Positions 51,397-59,344 of a DNA stretch of 64,000 bases are shown here, piece after piece. The position numbers were made by a program, and so were the translations under genes. Numbering within the stretch: position 1 is the stretch's first letter; the number at the start of each line of letters is the position of its first letter. Source of the stretch: Geomonas azotofigens (GTDB taxonomy: Bacteria > Desulfobacterota > Desulfuromonadia > Geobacterales > Geobacteraceae); the NCBI RefSeq assembly GCF_018919395.1, contig NZ_JAHLME010000002.1:1-64000 (forward strand), written 5' to 3'. The notes beneath the pieces were generated by a model. That model saw nothing but the letters and a program-made list of their open reading frames with translations. It was not told the origin of the DNA and made no database searches.

Positions 51397-52350
51397 CTAC
51401 GCTTCTTCGAAGAGCGCGGTGGAGAGATAACGCTCGGCGAGGTCCGGGAGGATGACCACGATGGTCTTGCCGGCGAATTCGTCCAAGTTGGCCAGACGCA
51501 CTGCGGCGGCGACGGCGGCGCCGCTGGAGATACCGACCAGGAGTCCTTCCTCCTTGGTCAGGCGCTTGGCAAACTCGAGCGCCTCGCTGCTGTCGACCTG
51601 CTCGACGCGGTCGATGAGGGAAAGGTCGAGGGTTTCCGGTATGAATCCCGCGCCGATGCCCTGGATCTTGTGCGGACCGGGCTTGAGTTCCTGGCCGGCC
51701 AGCTTCTGGGTGATGACCGGGCTTTCCTTCGGCTCGACCGCGACGGAAACGACCGGTTTCCCCTTGGTTTGCTTCAGATAGCGGGAAATACCGGTGATGG
51801 TGCCGCCGGTTCCAACGCCGGAAACGATGACATCGACGGCGCCGTCGGTATCGTTCCAGATCTCTGGCCCGGTGGTTTTCTCGTGAATGGCCGGGTTAGC
51901 GGGATTCTTGAACTGCTGCGGCAGGAAGTAGCGGGCGGGATCGGAAGCCGCAATCTCCTCGGCCTTGGCGACGGCGCCCTTCATACCTGCGGAACCGGGG
52001 GTGAGGATCAGGTTGGCGCCAAGAGCGGCCAGGACCCTGCGACGCTCGATGCTCATGGTTTCCGGCATGGTCAGTGTCAGCTTGTAGCCGCGCGCGGCGG
52101 CGACATAGGCGAGAGCGATGCCGGTGTTGCCGCTGGTCGGCTCGACGATCTCGACCCCGGGTTTCAACACGCCACGTTCCTCGGCGTCCCAGATCATGTT
52201 GGCGCCGATACGGCACTTCACCGAATAAGCGGGGTTGCGCCCCTCGACCTTGACGAGGACGGTGGCCTTGGCCCCCTTGGTCAGATGGTTCAGCCTCACC
52301 AACGGTGTGTTGCCAATGGATTGGGAGTTATCTTGGTAGATACGGGACAT
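51397..52350 (-). CDS. cysK: Cysteine synthase A (O-acetylserine sulfhydrylase)
   Basis: A 317-aa fold-type II PLP enzyme. [22 protein letters not shown] opening; [15 protein letters not shown] with the PLP lysine (normally in the NPxxSVKxR motif); [29 protein letters not shown] phosphate loop; [13 protein letters not shown]. It makes cysteine from O-acetylserine and sulfide. Standard length. It is divergent from metY across 576 bp, so the two sulfide-fixing routes start from one control region. Own terminator at 51342. Confidence 0.95.
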   Translation of the reverse strand: MSRIYQDNSQSIGNTPLVRLNHLTKGAKATVLVKVEGRNPAYSVKCRIGANMIWDAEERGVLKPGVEIVEPTSGNTGIALAYVAAARGYKLTLTMPETMSIERRRVLAALGANLILTPGSAGMKGAVAKAEEIAASDPARYFLPQQFKNPANPAIHEKTTGPEIWNDTDGAVDVIVSGVGTGGTITGISRYLKQTKGKPVVSVAVEPKESPVITQKLAGQELKPGPHKIQGIGAGFIPETLDLSLIDRVEQVDSSEALEFAKRLTKEEGLLVGISSGAAVAAAVRLANLDEFAGKTIVVILPDLAERYLSTALFEEA

Positions 52351-52441
52351 GGTGGTTGTTCTCCTTTCGGGTGGTTACCTTCGCTGGCCTGGCCAACTGT
52401 ATCATCCGTGCAATGGTGTGCAATCTCTGTGCGTTTTGGAC

Positions 52442-52471
52442 ATTCTTATATTTAACCTGCAACATTGTCAA
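52442..52471 (-). promoter_or_regulatory. Sigma-70 promoter for cysK
   Basis: On the minus strand TTGACA is followed by a TATAAG/TAAGAAT-type -10 (spacing 15-17 bp), about 90 bp before the start. In the leader GTGCAAT is directly repeated 10 bp apart (52408-52414, 52418-52424), a possible operator. Confidence 0.55.
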
Positions 52472-52824
52472 CTATTTTATTTCGGTACTTGATCCAGGCG
52501 ATGTGTTTTGTCAAAATCGACACCCTTCCGCTGTGACCTGTCGCCGTTGACACCCGCCCCTGCGAGAGAACCACGCCCCCCGCCACATCATCGAATTCTC
52601 GCACTACCCCGTCAAATATGTCAGAGAACATTGGCAACCCCACCATACCCTTACAGTAAACAAAAAAGCACAACGCCCTGAGACACCGTCACTTTGCCCG
52701 GCATACACCTGTCTCGCCCCCTGGGGCACCCTCTACAGTGTCGGCCTGACCAGAAGTGCTATCAGAGACAACAAATGCGCAACAAAAACAACACCAATCA
52801 ACTGCGACAATCACTATTTATTTC

Positions 52825-52853
52825 TTGACAAAGTAACTTTTAAAAATTAATCT
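52825..52853 (+). promoter_or_regulatory. Sigma-70 promoter for metY
   Basis: TTGACA and TAATCT are separated by 17 bp, about 75 bp before the GTG start. The intervening GC-rich leader could fold but matches no riboswitch I know. The rest of the cysK-metY gap (52472-52824) holds no recognisable gene. Confidence 0.55.
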
Positions 52854-52926
52854 CCCCCGCAGTCATCGGGCGGCAACAGTATCGGCGGGCGCCCAACGCA
52901 CCGGTCATCGGCAAAACGGAGGAGAT

Positions 52927-54180
52927 GTGGCAGAGGCGGTACAGGAACTGAAATTCGACACAAAACTGATCCACGGCGGAACCTGCCTCGGTCCGTCCGG
53001 GGCCACCAAGCCTCCAATCGTACAGGCCTCGGCCTTCGCCTACCAGACCGCTGAAGAACTGGAGGACGTCTTCAAAGGGCGGGCAGTCGGCCCGGTCTAC
53101 ACGAGGATCGGGAACCCGACACTGGAGGGACTGGAGAAACGGCTGGCGGTGATAGAGGACGGCATCGCGGCTGTGGTCACCTCCTCCGGGATGTCCGCCA
53201 TCACCACCGCGGTGATGGCCGTTGTGCGCAGCGGGGACGAGATTCTCTCCTCGGCATCCCTGTTCGGGGGCACCTATTCGCTCTTTCACGACACCCTGGC
53301 CAACTACGGCATCACGACCCACTTTTTCGACCCGACCGACCTTGGGGCCCTGGCAGCAGGGATCAACGAGAGCACGCGTCTCATCTTCGTGGAGACCATC
53401 GGCAACCCGAAGATGGATGTTCCCGACATCGAGGCCTTTTCAGCCATCGCCCGCAGGCACGGCATCCCGCTCATGGTCGATGCCACGGTCTCCACACCCT
53501 ATCTCGCCCGGATGCGGGAGCTCGGGGCCGACCTCATCATCCACTCGACCAGTAAATATATAAACGGGACCGCCAACTCCATCGGCGGCGCGATCATCGA
53601 CGCGGGAAGCTTCGACTGGCGCAGCGACAAGTTCCCCCACTTCGAGCAGTTTCACCGCTTGTACCGCAACTTCGCGTTCACCGCGCGGGTCAGGAAACTG
53701 ATCCACAAGGACTTCGGCGCCTGTGCCGCGCCGCTCAACGCCTTTTTGTCCGGCGAGGGGCTTGAGACGCTCGCCCTCAGGATGGAGCGCCACTGCTCCA
53801 ACGCCCTCGAGCTGGCGCGATTTCTCCAGGCGCACCCGAAAGTCGCGTGGGTCAACTACCCGGGCCTGCCGGATTCGCCGTTCCACGAAGTTGCCGGGCG
53901 CCAGTTCGGCGGTCGCTTCGGCGGACTGCTCACCTTCGGCCTGGCCGACAAGCCGGCGGCCTTCCGGCTGATCAACGGCCTGAGGCTCGCCAAGAACCTC
54001 GCCAACATCGGGGACACCAAGACCCTGGTGATCCATCCCGCCAGCACCATCTGCGCCGACTACACGCCGGAGGTGAAGGCGCTCATGGGCGTGGGCGAGG
54101 AACTGGTCAGGGTCTCCGCCGGCATCGAGGACCCCGCCGACATCATCGAGGACTTCCGTGCCGCCCTGGAACGGGTTTAA
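52927..54180 (+). CDS. metY: O-acetylhomoserine sulfhydrylase-type trans-sulfuration enzyme
   Basis: A 417-aa Cys/Met metabolism PLP enzyme. IHGGTCLGPSGATKPPI, YTRIGNPTLEGLEKRLAVIE, the DATVSTPY block and the PLP lysine in IHSTSKYINGTANSIGG. MetY joins O-acetylhomoserine with a sulfur donor to give homocysteine. With the carrier, E1 and JAMM genes downstream, the donor here is probably a protein thiocarboxylate rather than only free sulfide. GTG start after GGAGGAGAT. First gene of a six-gene sulfur operon. Cystathionine gamma-synthase or gamma-lyase activity is the alternative. Confidence 0.88.
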   Translation: MAEAVQELKFDTKLIHGGTCLGPSGATKPPIVQASAFAYQTAEELEDVFKGRAVGPVYTRIGNPTLEGLEKRLAVIEDGIAAVVTSSGMSAITTAVMAVVRSGDEILSSASLFGGTYSLFHDTLANYGITTHFFDPTDLGALAAGINESTRLIFVETIGNPKMDVPDIEAFSAIARRHGIPLMVDATVSTPYLARMRELGADLIIHSTSKYINGTANSIGGAIIDAGSFDWRSDKFPHFEQFHRLYRNFAFTARVRKLIHKDFGACAAPLNAFLSGEGLETLALRMERHCSNALELARFLQAHPKVAWVNYPGLPDSPFHEVAGRQFGGRFGGLLTFGLADKPAAFRLINGLRLAKNLANIGDTKTLVIHPASTICADYTPEVKALMGVGEELVRVSAGIEDPADIIEDFRAALERV

Positions 54181-54228
54181 GACTGTTTTTTACCCAGCAT
54201 CTATGCTACTAAACGAGGAGCACATCTA

Positions 54229-54444
54229 ATGAATTTGACTGTGAACGGCAAGCCCGCCACCATCGCCGAGGAGACGCCCGTCTCCCTCAACCACCTGCTC
54301 GAGGCCCTCAAGGTCGAGCAGCGCGAGTACGTCACCGTGGAACTCAACGGCGACATCATGGATCGCGGCGACTTCGAGGCGACCACGGTCAAGGACGGCG
54401 ACAACATCGAATTTCTCTATTTCATGGGTGGAGGTAGATCGTGA
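54229..54444 (+). CDS. hcyS: ThiS-like sulfur carrier with blocked C-terminus (HcyS type)
   Basis: A 71-aa beta-grasp protein (MNLTVNGKPATIAEETPVSLNHLLEAL) that ends GGGRS rather than the usual GG. The residues after the glycines (up to R70-S71) must be removed before the glycine can be thiocarboxylated. In Wolinella succinogenes HcyS is trimmed in just this way by the metalloprotease HcyD, and such a protease gene lies two genes downstream. Its role is to carry sulfur to MetY for homocysteine synthesis. The last 4 bp overlap hcyF, so translation is coupled. AACGAGGAGCACATCT precedes the ATG. Confidence 0.87.
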   Translation: MNLTVNGKPATIAEETPVSLNHLLEALKVEQREYVTVELNGDIMDRGDFEATTVKDGDNIEFLYFMGGGRS

Positions 54445-55253
54445 AGCTCACCGAAGAGCAGATTAACCGTTACTCGCGGCACATCCTTCTCAAGGAAGTC
54501 GGCGGCAAAGGGCAGCTCAAGCTGATCAACGGCAAGGTGCTCGTGATCGGCGCCGGCGGTCTCGGTTCGCCTATCGCGCTGTACCTCGCCGCTGCCGGGG
54601 TAGGCACCATCGGCATCGCGGACGCCGACCAGGTGGACCTCTCCAACCTGCAGCGCCAGATCATTCACAGCACCCCCGACGTGGGTAAGGCCAAGGTGCT
54701 TTCGGCGAAGGAGAAGATGCTGGCCATCAACCCCGAGCTGAACGTGGTCACCTACGAGACCTGGGTCAACGCCGCCAACATCCTGCCGATGATCGCCGAC
54801 TACGACTTCATCATCGACGGCACCGACAACTTCGCGGCGAAGTTCCTGATCAACGACGCCTGCGTCCTGGCGGGCAAGCCCTACTCCCACGGCGGCATCC
54901 TGCAGTTCGACGGACAGACCTTCACCGTGGCCCCGGGGCAGTCCCCGTGCTACCGCTGCGTGTTCCCGGAGCCTCCGCCGAAGGACGTCATCCCGACCTG
55001 CTCGCGCGCCGGCGTGATCGGCGTCCTCCCCGGCGTCATCGGCACGCTGCAGGCCACCGAGGCGATCAAGTTCCTGCTCGGCGCCGGCGACCTGCTGCAC
55101 GGGCGCCTGCTCACCTACAGCGCCCTGCGCATGCGCTTTCGCGAGGTCCCCCTCAGGAAAAACCCGAAGTGCCCGATCTGCGGCGACAACCCGACCATCA
55201 CCGAAGTGAAGGACGAGCTCGACGCCATGACCGTCTGCGACCTCGGACACTGA
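54441..55253 (+). CDS. hcyF: ThiF/MoeB/HcyF-type E1-like activating enzyme
   Basis: A 270-aa adenylyltransferase. Opening SRHILLKEVGGKGQLKLINGKVLVIGAGGLGSPIALYLAAAGVG contains the ATP loop; DADQVDLSNLQRQIIH is the E1 signature; two CxxC pairs (CYRCVFPE, CPICGDN) bind zinc; the central cysteine lies in VIPTCSRAGVIG. It adenylates the C-terminal glycine of the carrier so that sulfide can make a thiocarboxylate. Starts at GTG 54441 inside the end of hcyS. Also the nearest possible activator for the MoaD-like protein at 2481. Confidence 0.9.
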   Translation: MKLTEEQINRYSRHILLKEVGGKGQLKLINGKVLVIGAGGLGSPIALYLAAAGVGTIGIADADQVDLSNLQRQIIHSTPDVGKAKVLSAKEKMLAINPELNVVTYETWVNAANILPMIADYDFIIDGTDNFAAKFLINDACVLAGKPYSHGGILQFDGQTFTVAPGQSPCYRCVFPEPPPKDVIPTCSRAGVIGVLPGVIGTLQATEAIKFLLGAGDLLHGRLLTYSALRMRFREVPLRKNPKCPICGDNPTITEVKDELDAMTVCDLGH

Positions 55254-55254
55254 G

Positions 55255-55662
55255 ATGCTGGAGATCCCGAAGGAGATACTGGACGCGGTAATCGCCCAGG
55301 CGCAGGAAGGGTTTCCTCTGGAGGTGTGCGGCCTTATGGGAGGTACGGCGCACCGCGTGGCCTCCCGCTACCCGATGACCAACACGGATGCGAGCAACGA
55401 GCACTTCATGATGGACCCGAAGGAACAGTTCGCGGCGGTGAAGGCGATGCGCGCCGCCGGCGAGGAGATGCTGGTCATCTATCACTCCCACCCGGAGTCC
55501 CCCGCCCGCCCCTCGCAGGAGGATATCCGCCTCGCCCTGACCCCCAACGTCTGCCACCTGATCGTGTCGCTCGAAAATCGGGAACTGCCGGTGGCCAAGG
55601 CGTTTAGGATCGCAGCGGGCGTGGTTGAAGCGGTGGACATCAACATCATTCAACAGGGATAA
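55255..55662 (+). CDS. hcyD: JAMM/M67-family metalloprotease (HcyD/Mec-like)
   Basis: A 135-aa zinc protease with the complete JAMM motif: E23 (LEVCGLMGG), H77-S-H79-P, S87 and D90 (YHSHPESPARPSQED). Homologues such as Mec+ and HcyD cut residues from the C-terminus of sulfur carriers or release products. It is the expected processor of the GGGRS tail of the carrier. It begins 2 bases after the hcyF stop. The last residues QQG and the stop are encoded by the start of a dispersed repeat element (55652). Confidence 0.88.
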   Translation: MLEIPKEILDAVIAQAQEGFPLEVCGLMGGTAHRVASRYPMTNTDASNEHFMMDPKEQFAAVKAMRAAGEEMLVIYHSHPESPARPSQEDIRLALTPNVCHLIVSLENRELPVAKAFRIAAGVVEAVDINIIQQG

Positions 55663-55736
55663 AAGGGATACAGGGGATAACGGCAACACCCGGTACCGAA
55701 AGGCTTTTAACCCTTGTATCCCCTTTATCCCAGTAA
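55652..55736. repeat. Palindromic element AACAGGGATAAA..., copy 2, overlapping the end of hcyD
   Basis: AACAGGGATAAAAGGGATAC at the left and TTGTATCCCCTTTATCCCAG at the right, imperfectly complementary. Closely related to 38075-38161. The TAA stop codon of hcyD (55660-55662) lies inside the left arm. Confidence 0.8.
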
Positions 55737-55762
55737 CTGCTTTTGAACCTAGGAGAGAAAAC

Positions 55763-56713
55763 GTGGCAGAACCGAAGATCGATCTGAAAAACTTGAAGGC
55801 CGGCGGCTTCATCAAGGAGCGTGGCAAGGACCTCTTTACGGTGCGCCTGCGCGTACCTGGCGGCAGGATGTCGGTGGACCGGCTGTCCAAGATCGCGGCG
55901 GTGGCGCAGAAATATGGCAAAGGGTACGTGCACCTGTCGGTGCGCCAGTCCATCGAGCTGATCAACATCAACTTCTCCGATTTCGACGCGGTGGTCGCCG
56001 AACTGGGCGAGGAGCAGCAGAAGGTCGCCTCCTGCGGCGCCCGCGTGCGCGTCCCCACCGCCTGCGGCGGCTGCGAGTACAATCCCAACGGGCTGGTCGA
56101 CACCCAGAAGTCCGCGCTGGAGGTGGATCAGAAGCTGTTCGGCACCGCCACCGGGCACCACAAGTTCAAGGTCTGTTTCGCCGGCTGCCCCTTCGACTGC
56201 CCCAAGTCCGCCATCAACGACGTCGGCTTCCAGGGAGCGGTGTGGCCAAAGCTGGACGCGGACGGCTGCATCAGCTGCGGTCTGTGCGCCAAGTCCTGCA
56301 CCGAGGGGGCCCTCTCCATGGGCACCGACAACAAGCCGGTCTTCGACGCAGCCAAGTGTATCTACTGCGGTGACTGCATCAAGGTCTGTCCGACCGGCGC
56401 CTGGAGCGCCGAGAAGAAAGGGTACACGGTAAGGATCGGCGGCAAGTGGGGGCGCCAGCCATTAGTGGGAACGCTCTACGCCACCTTTGTCCCGGAGGAG
56501 CGCGTGGTAGACTTCATCGCGGTGGTGCTCGCCTGGTACCAGGAGAAGGCGGAGGGAGCCGGGCGCGTGCGCCTGGGCGACATCATCATCCGGGAGGGTT
56601 GGCAGTCGCTCCTTGAGCGCCTGCGCGCAGACTTCCCGGAGTACGTGGTGCAGGAAACCATCGCCCCGCAAATCATCCAGACCCAGCTGCCGCTTCCCGG
56701 CCAGCAGGCTTAA
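55763..56713 (+). CDS. Siroheme/iron-sulfur sulfite reductase (small assimilatory type)
   Basis: A 316-aa protein with nitrite/sulfite reductase ferredoxin-like half (about 10-75; RLSKIAAVAQKYGKGYVHLSVRQSIEL), siroheme-4Fe4S cysteines (TACGGCEYN and CFAGCPFDC), and an inserted two-cluster ferredoxin domain (CISCGLCAKSC and CIYCGDCIKVC). This is the layout of AsrC-like and related small sulfite reductases. It would reduce sulfite to sulfide for the carrier. The start is GTG 55763 with AGGAGAGAAAAC upstream; the longer frame from 55625 runs through the repeat. The matching Wolinella cluster also holds a sulfite reductase gene. Confidence 0.88.
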   Translation: MAEPKIDLKNLKAGGFIKERGKDLFTVRLRVPGGRMSVDRLSKIAAVAQKYGKGYVHLSVRQSIELININFSDFDAVVAELGEEQQKVASCGARVRVPTACGGCEYNPNGLVDTQKSALEVDQKLFGTATGHHKFKVCFAGCPFDCPKSAINDVGFQGAVWPKLDADGCISCGLCAKSCTEGALSMGTDNKPVFDAAKCIYCGDCIKVCPTGAWSAEKKGYTVRIGGKWGRQPLVGTLYATFVPEERVVDFIAVVLAWYQEKAEGAGRVRLGDIIIREGWQSLLERLRADFPEYVVQETIAPQIIQTQLPLPGQQA

Positions 56714-56734
56714 AGAAGAAAACGAGGGAATACC

Positions 56735-56959
56735 ATGCAAAGCATCGATCTCAGGGGGGTCACCTGCCCCACCAACTTCGTGATGGCCAAGCTGGAACTC
56801 GAGGACATCGAGGCGGGAACCACCGTCGAGTTCCTCCTGGACGACGGCGAGCCGGTCAAGAACGTCCCCAGGAGCTTGAAGGACGAGGGGCACAAGCTGC
56901 TCGGCCTGCAGGAAAAGGACGGCTACTACGTGCTCACGCTGGAAAAGGGGGCGGAGTAG
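56735..56959 (+). CDS. tusA: TusA-family sulfur relay protein
   Basis: A 74-aa SirA/TusA-fold protein with the catalytic cysteine in GVTCPTNFVMAKLELE (C11; CPxN/CPxP motif). TusA proteins accept persulfide sulfur from a desulfurase and pass it to thiolation enzymes. Located 21 bp after the sulfite reductase and 240 bp before mnmA, it could serve either pathway: sulfur to the carrier or to tRNA 2-thiolation. The Pro at position 4 of the usual CPxP is Asn here. RBS is modest (AGAAGAAAACGAGG). Confidence 0.85.
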   Translation: MQSIDLRGVTCPTNFVMAKLELEDIEAGTTVEFLLDDGEPVKNVPRSLKDEGHKLLGLQEKDGYYVLTLEKGAE

Positions 56960-57017
56960 CCCGCCCCCTTTCCCCTGCGCCAAGGCTACGGGGGATAAAC
57001 CCCACCTCCGCCACCAT

Positions 57018-57141
57018 CCCCTCGCCCACCGGGAGAGGGTGCCCGAAGGGCGGGTGAGGGGAACACCACGGAGCGAAATCCCGGCATGCCGCAACGCCCT
57101 CACCCACGCCCTCTCCCGGAGGGAGAGGGCGTGTGGAGAGA
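57018..57141. repeat. CCCTC-ACCC-CTCTCCC inverted-repeat element in the tusA-mnmA gap
   Basis: ATCCCCTCGCCCACCGGGAG-AGGG at one end and ACGCCCTCTCCCGGAGGGAG-AGGGC near the other, with internal GGGTGAGGGG. It resembles the widespread proteobacterial CCCTCACCCTNNCCCTCTCCC repeats. It fills most of the 240-bp gap. Confidence 0.6.
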
Positions 57142-57199
57142 TGATTTATGAATGATCCGGCCGCAGTGCGGAAACATCCGGATCGACGGAAAGAAGACG

Positions 57200-58270
57200 A
57201 TGTCAGGTAAAAAGCGAGTTGTTGTGGCAATGAGCGGCGGCGTCGATTCATCGGTGACCGCCGCTCTTCTGAAAGAACAGGGGCACGACGTCATCGGTGT
57301 CTCCCTCCAGCTCTACGAGCGCCCCGAGCAGACGCCGTCGGGCGGGAAAACCTGCTGCTCCCTCACCGACGTCATGGACGCCGCGCGCGTCGCGAAGCGC
57401 CTGGGTATCCCGTTCCAGGTGGTGGACCTGCGCCAGCGCTTCCAGGAACTGGTCATCAACGACTTCATCTCGGAATACAGGGCCGGCAGGACGCCGAACC
57501 CCTGCGCGCGTTGCAACGAGAGGATCAAGTTCGGACTGCTCCTGGAGATGACCGCCTCCTTCGACGCAGACCTCCTCGCCACCGGCCACTACGCCCGCAT
57601 CGAGCCCGACGCCTGCGGCACCTACCGGCTACGCAAGGGTCTCGATCCCCGCAAGGACCAGACCTACTTCCTTTTCGGCATGAACCAGCGGCAGCTCGCC
57701 CGCACCATCTTTCCGGTGGGACACCTGGAAAAACCCGAGGTGCGGCAGCTCGCCGCACGCTTCAATCTTCCCGTGGCGCAAAAGCAGGAGAGCCAGGAGA
57801 TCTGCTTCATCCCGGACAACGACTACGTGCGGTTCCTGGAAGAAAGCGGCGTCACCCCGCGCGCGGGCGAGATCGTCGACCGTGACGGCACGCCGCTTGG
57901 GCGCCACGACGGCATCCACCGCTACACCGTGGGACAGCGGCGCGGACTGGGCATCGCCTGGAAGGAGCCGCTCTACGTCACCGGCATCGATACCGCCAAC
58001 GCGAGGGTGGTCGTCGGTCCGAAAGAGGATTTGCGTAATGACTTCCTCATGGCCGAGCAACTCACGTGGACCGACGCGCCCGTCACCGGGACCTTCCGCG
58101 GCGCCTGCAGCATCCGTTATCGGCAGCAGCCGGTGCCGTGCCGCGCCGAACTGTGCCGTGACGGCAGGCTGCGCGTCGACTTCGACGCCCCGCAGGCCGG
58201 TGTCACCCCCGGGCAGGCCGTGGTGCTCTACGACGGAGACATGGTGGTCGGCGGCGGCTGGATCCTCTAG
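57200..58270 (+). CDS. mnmA: tRNA-uridine 2-sulfurtransferase
   Basis: A 356-aa PP-loop enzyme: AMSGGVDSSVTAALLKEQGHDV (ATP pyrophosphatase loop), NPCARCNERIKFG, the catalytic second cysteine in EICFIPDNDYVRFL, and a C-terminal beta-barrel tRNA-binding region. It makes 2-thiouridine at tRNA position 34 of Lys, Glu and Gln tRNAs. The start at 57200 is chosen by family N-terminus; the in-frame codons before it are not conserved. It follows TusA closely, which is a plausible sulfur donor. The convergent modC lies 14 bp downstream. Confidence 0.94.
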   Translation: MSGKKRVVVAMSGGVDSSVTAALLKEQGHDVIGVSLQLYERPEQTPSGGKTCCSLTDVMDAARVAKRLGIPFQVVDLRQRFQELVINDFISEYRAGRTPNPCARCNERIKFGLLLEMTASFDADLLATGHYARIEPDACGTYRLRKGLDPRKDQTYFLFGMNQRQLARTIFPVGHLEKPEVRQLAARFNLPVAQKQESQEICFIPDNDYVRFLEESGVTPRAGEIVDRDGTPLGRHDGIHRYTVGQRRGLGIAWKEPLYVTGIDTANARVVVGPKEDLRNDFLMAEQLTWTDAPVTGTFRGACSIRYRQQPVPCRAELCRDGRLRVDFDAPQAGVTPGQAVVLYDGDMVVGGGWIL

Positions 58271-58284
58271 AGTGCCGTCACGGT

Positions 58285-59343
58285 TCAGCTCAGGCGGCGG
58301 AAGGACGATGCCTTGATCACGGCGTAGACCTCGTTGCGCGCCTGGATGGCGAGGTCGTCGGCGGCCTGCACCACGACTTCCGCGATCAGCGTCTCGTGGC
58401 CGCAGCGCAGTTCCACCCCCACCTTGTTCCCCGAGGGGAAGGTGTCCATCACGGTGCACTTGAGGAGGTTGCGCGCGCTCACCGCCTCGGGGTGCCTGGT
58501 GAACAGGATGATATCCCTGGAGGAGAGCTCGAACACCGCCATAGCCTCGTCATCCCCAGCCGAGACGAAAAGTTCCTCCATCCCCCACCGGTACACGTAC
58601 AGCCCCCCCATCTTGCGCAACTTCTCCACCTGCAGCAGGTTGATGTAGCCCACCTGGCTCTGCCCCATCCGCTCACGGGCCAGTTGCTCCGGCGTGGTCT
58701 GCCCGAGCACCCTCCCCCCACCCATGGCCAGCACCTGGTCGGTCAGCAGCCGTACCTCCAGCAGGGAATGTGAAATAAAAAGATAGGGAATCCGGAACTT
58801 TTCACTGGCGCGTTTCAAGTAGTGGATGATCTGCAGCTTGAGGGCGTCGTCGAGGGCGGACAGCGACTCGTCCATAAGCAGCAGGCGCGGGTTGGCCAGG
58901 ATGGCGCGGCCAAGCGCAACCCTCTGTTTCTCCCCGCCCGAGAGCCGGTTCACGCCGCGGTCGAGCAGACCGTCCAGCTGAAGCACGGACACCAGGCTCT
59001 TGACGTCGATCTGACGGTGCCGGGCCGGGCAGCGCCGATAACCGTAGAGGAGGTTCGCCTCCACGCTGAGGTGCGGAAAGAGGCAGCTGTCCTGGAAAAC
59101 GATGGCGACCCTGCGCTGCTGCGGCGGCAGGTTGATGCCCCGCTCGCTATTGAACAGGCAGTCGCCGTCGAGGACGATCTCCCCTCGGTCCGGTTCGAGG
59201 AGCCCGGCGATGAGGCCGACGAGAGTGGATTTGCCGCTCCCGGACACTCCGAAAACGCCTACCTGCTCTCCGGCGACCGTGAAGTCCGTCTTCAGCTCGA
59301 AGGAGCCGGGGAACCGCTTGGATACCGCCATACTCAGTTCCAT
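58285..59343 (-). CDS. modC: Molybdate/tungstate ABC transporter ATP-binding protein
   Basis: A 352-aa ABC ATPase with Walker A GVSGSGKSTLVG, signature LSGGEKQRVALGRA, Walker B RLLLMDESLSALD, and C-terminal MOP/TOBE-like domain (about 285-352; RNLLKCTVMDTF, VGVELRCGHETLIAEV) that binds oxyanions. It powers molybdate (or tungstate) uptake. The start at 59343 follows AGGAGGCAATGAC; the modB stop overlaps this signal. No periplasmic ModA gene adjoins the pair. The window has a tungsten-type AOR that would need this or a similar transporter. Confidence 0.9.
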   Translation of the reverse strand: MELSMAVSKRFPGSFELKTDFTVAGEQVGVFGVSGSGKSTLVGLIAGLLEPDRGEIVLDGDCLFNSERGINLPPQQRRVAIVFQDSCLFPHLSVEANLLYGYRRCPARHRQIDVKSLVSVLQLDGLLDRGVNRLSGGEKQRVALGRAILANPRLLLMDESLSALDDALKLQIIHYLKRASEKFRIPYLFISHSLLEVRLLTDQVLAMGGGRVLGQTTPEQLARERMGQSQVGYINLLQVEKLRKMGGLYVYRWGMEELFVSAGDDEAMAVFELSSRDIILFTRHPEAVSARNLLKCTVMDTFPSGNKVGVELRCGHETLIAEVVVQAADDLAIQARNEVYAVIKASSFRRLS

Positions 59344-59344
59344 G

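Noticed and set aside
52854-52926. Riboswitch (SAM-II or SAH type) in the metY leader
   Set aside because: The leader is GC-rich and could fold, but I find none of the conserved loops of these classes.
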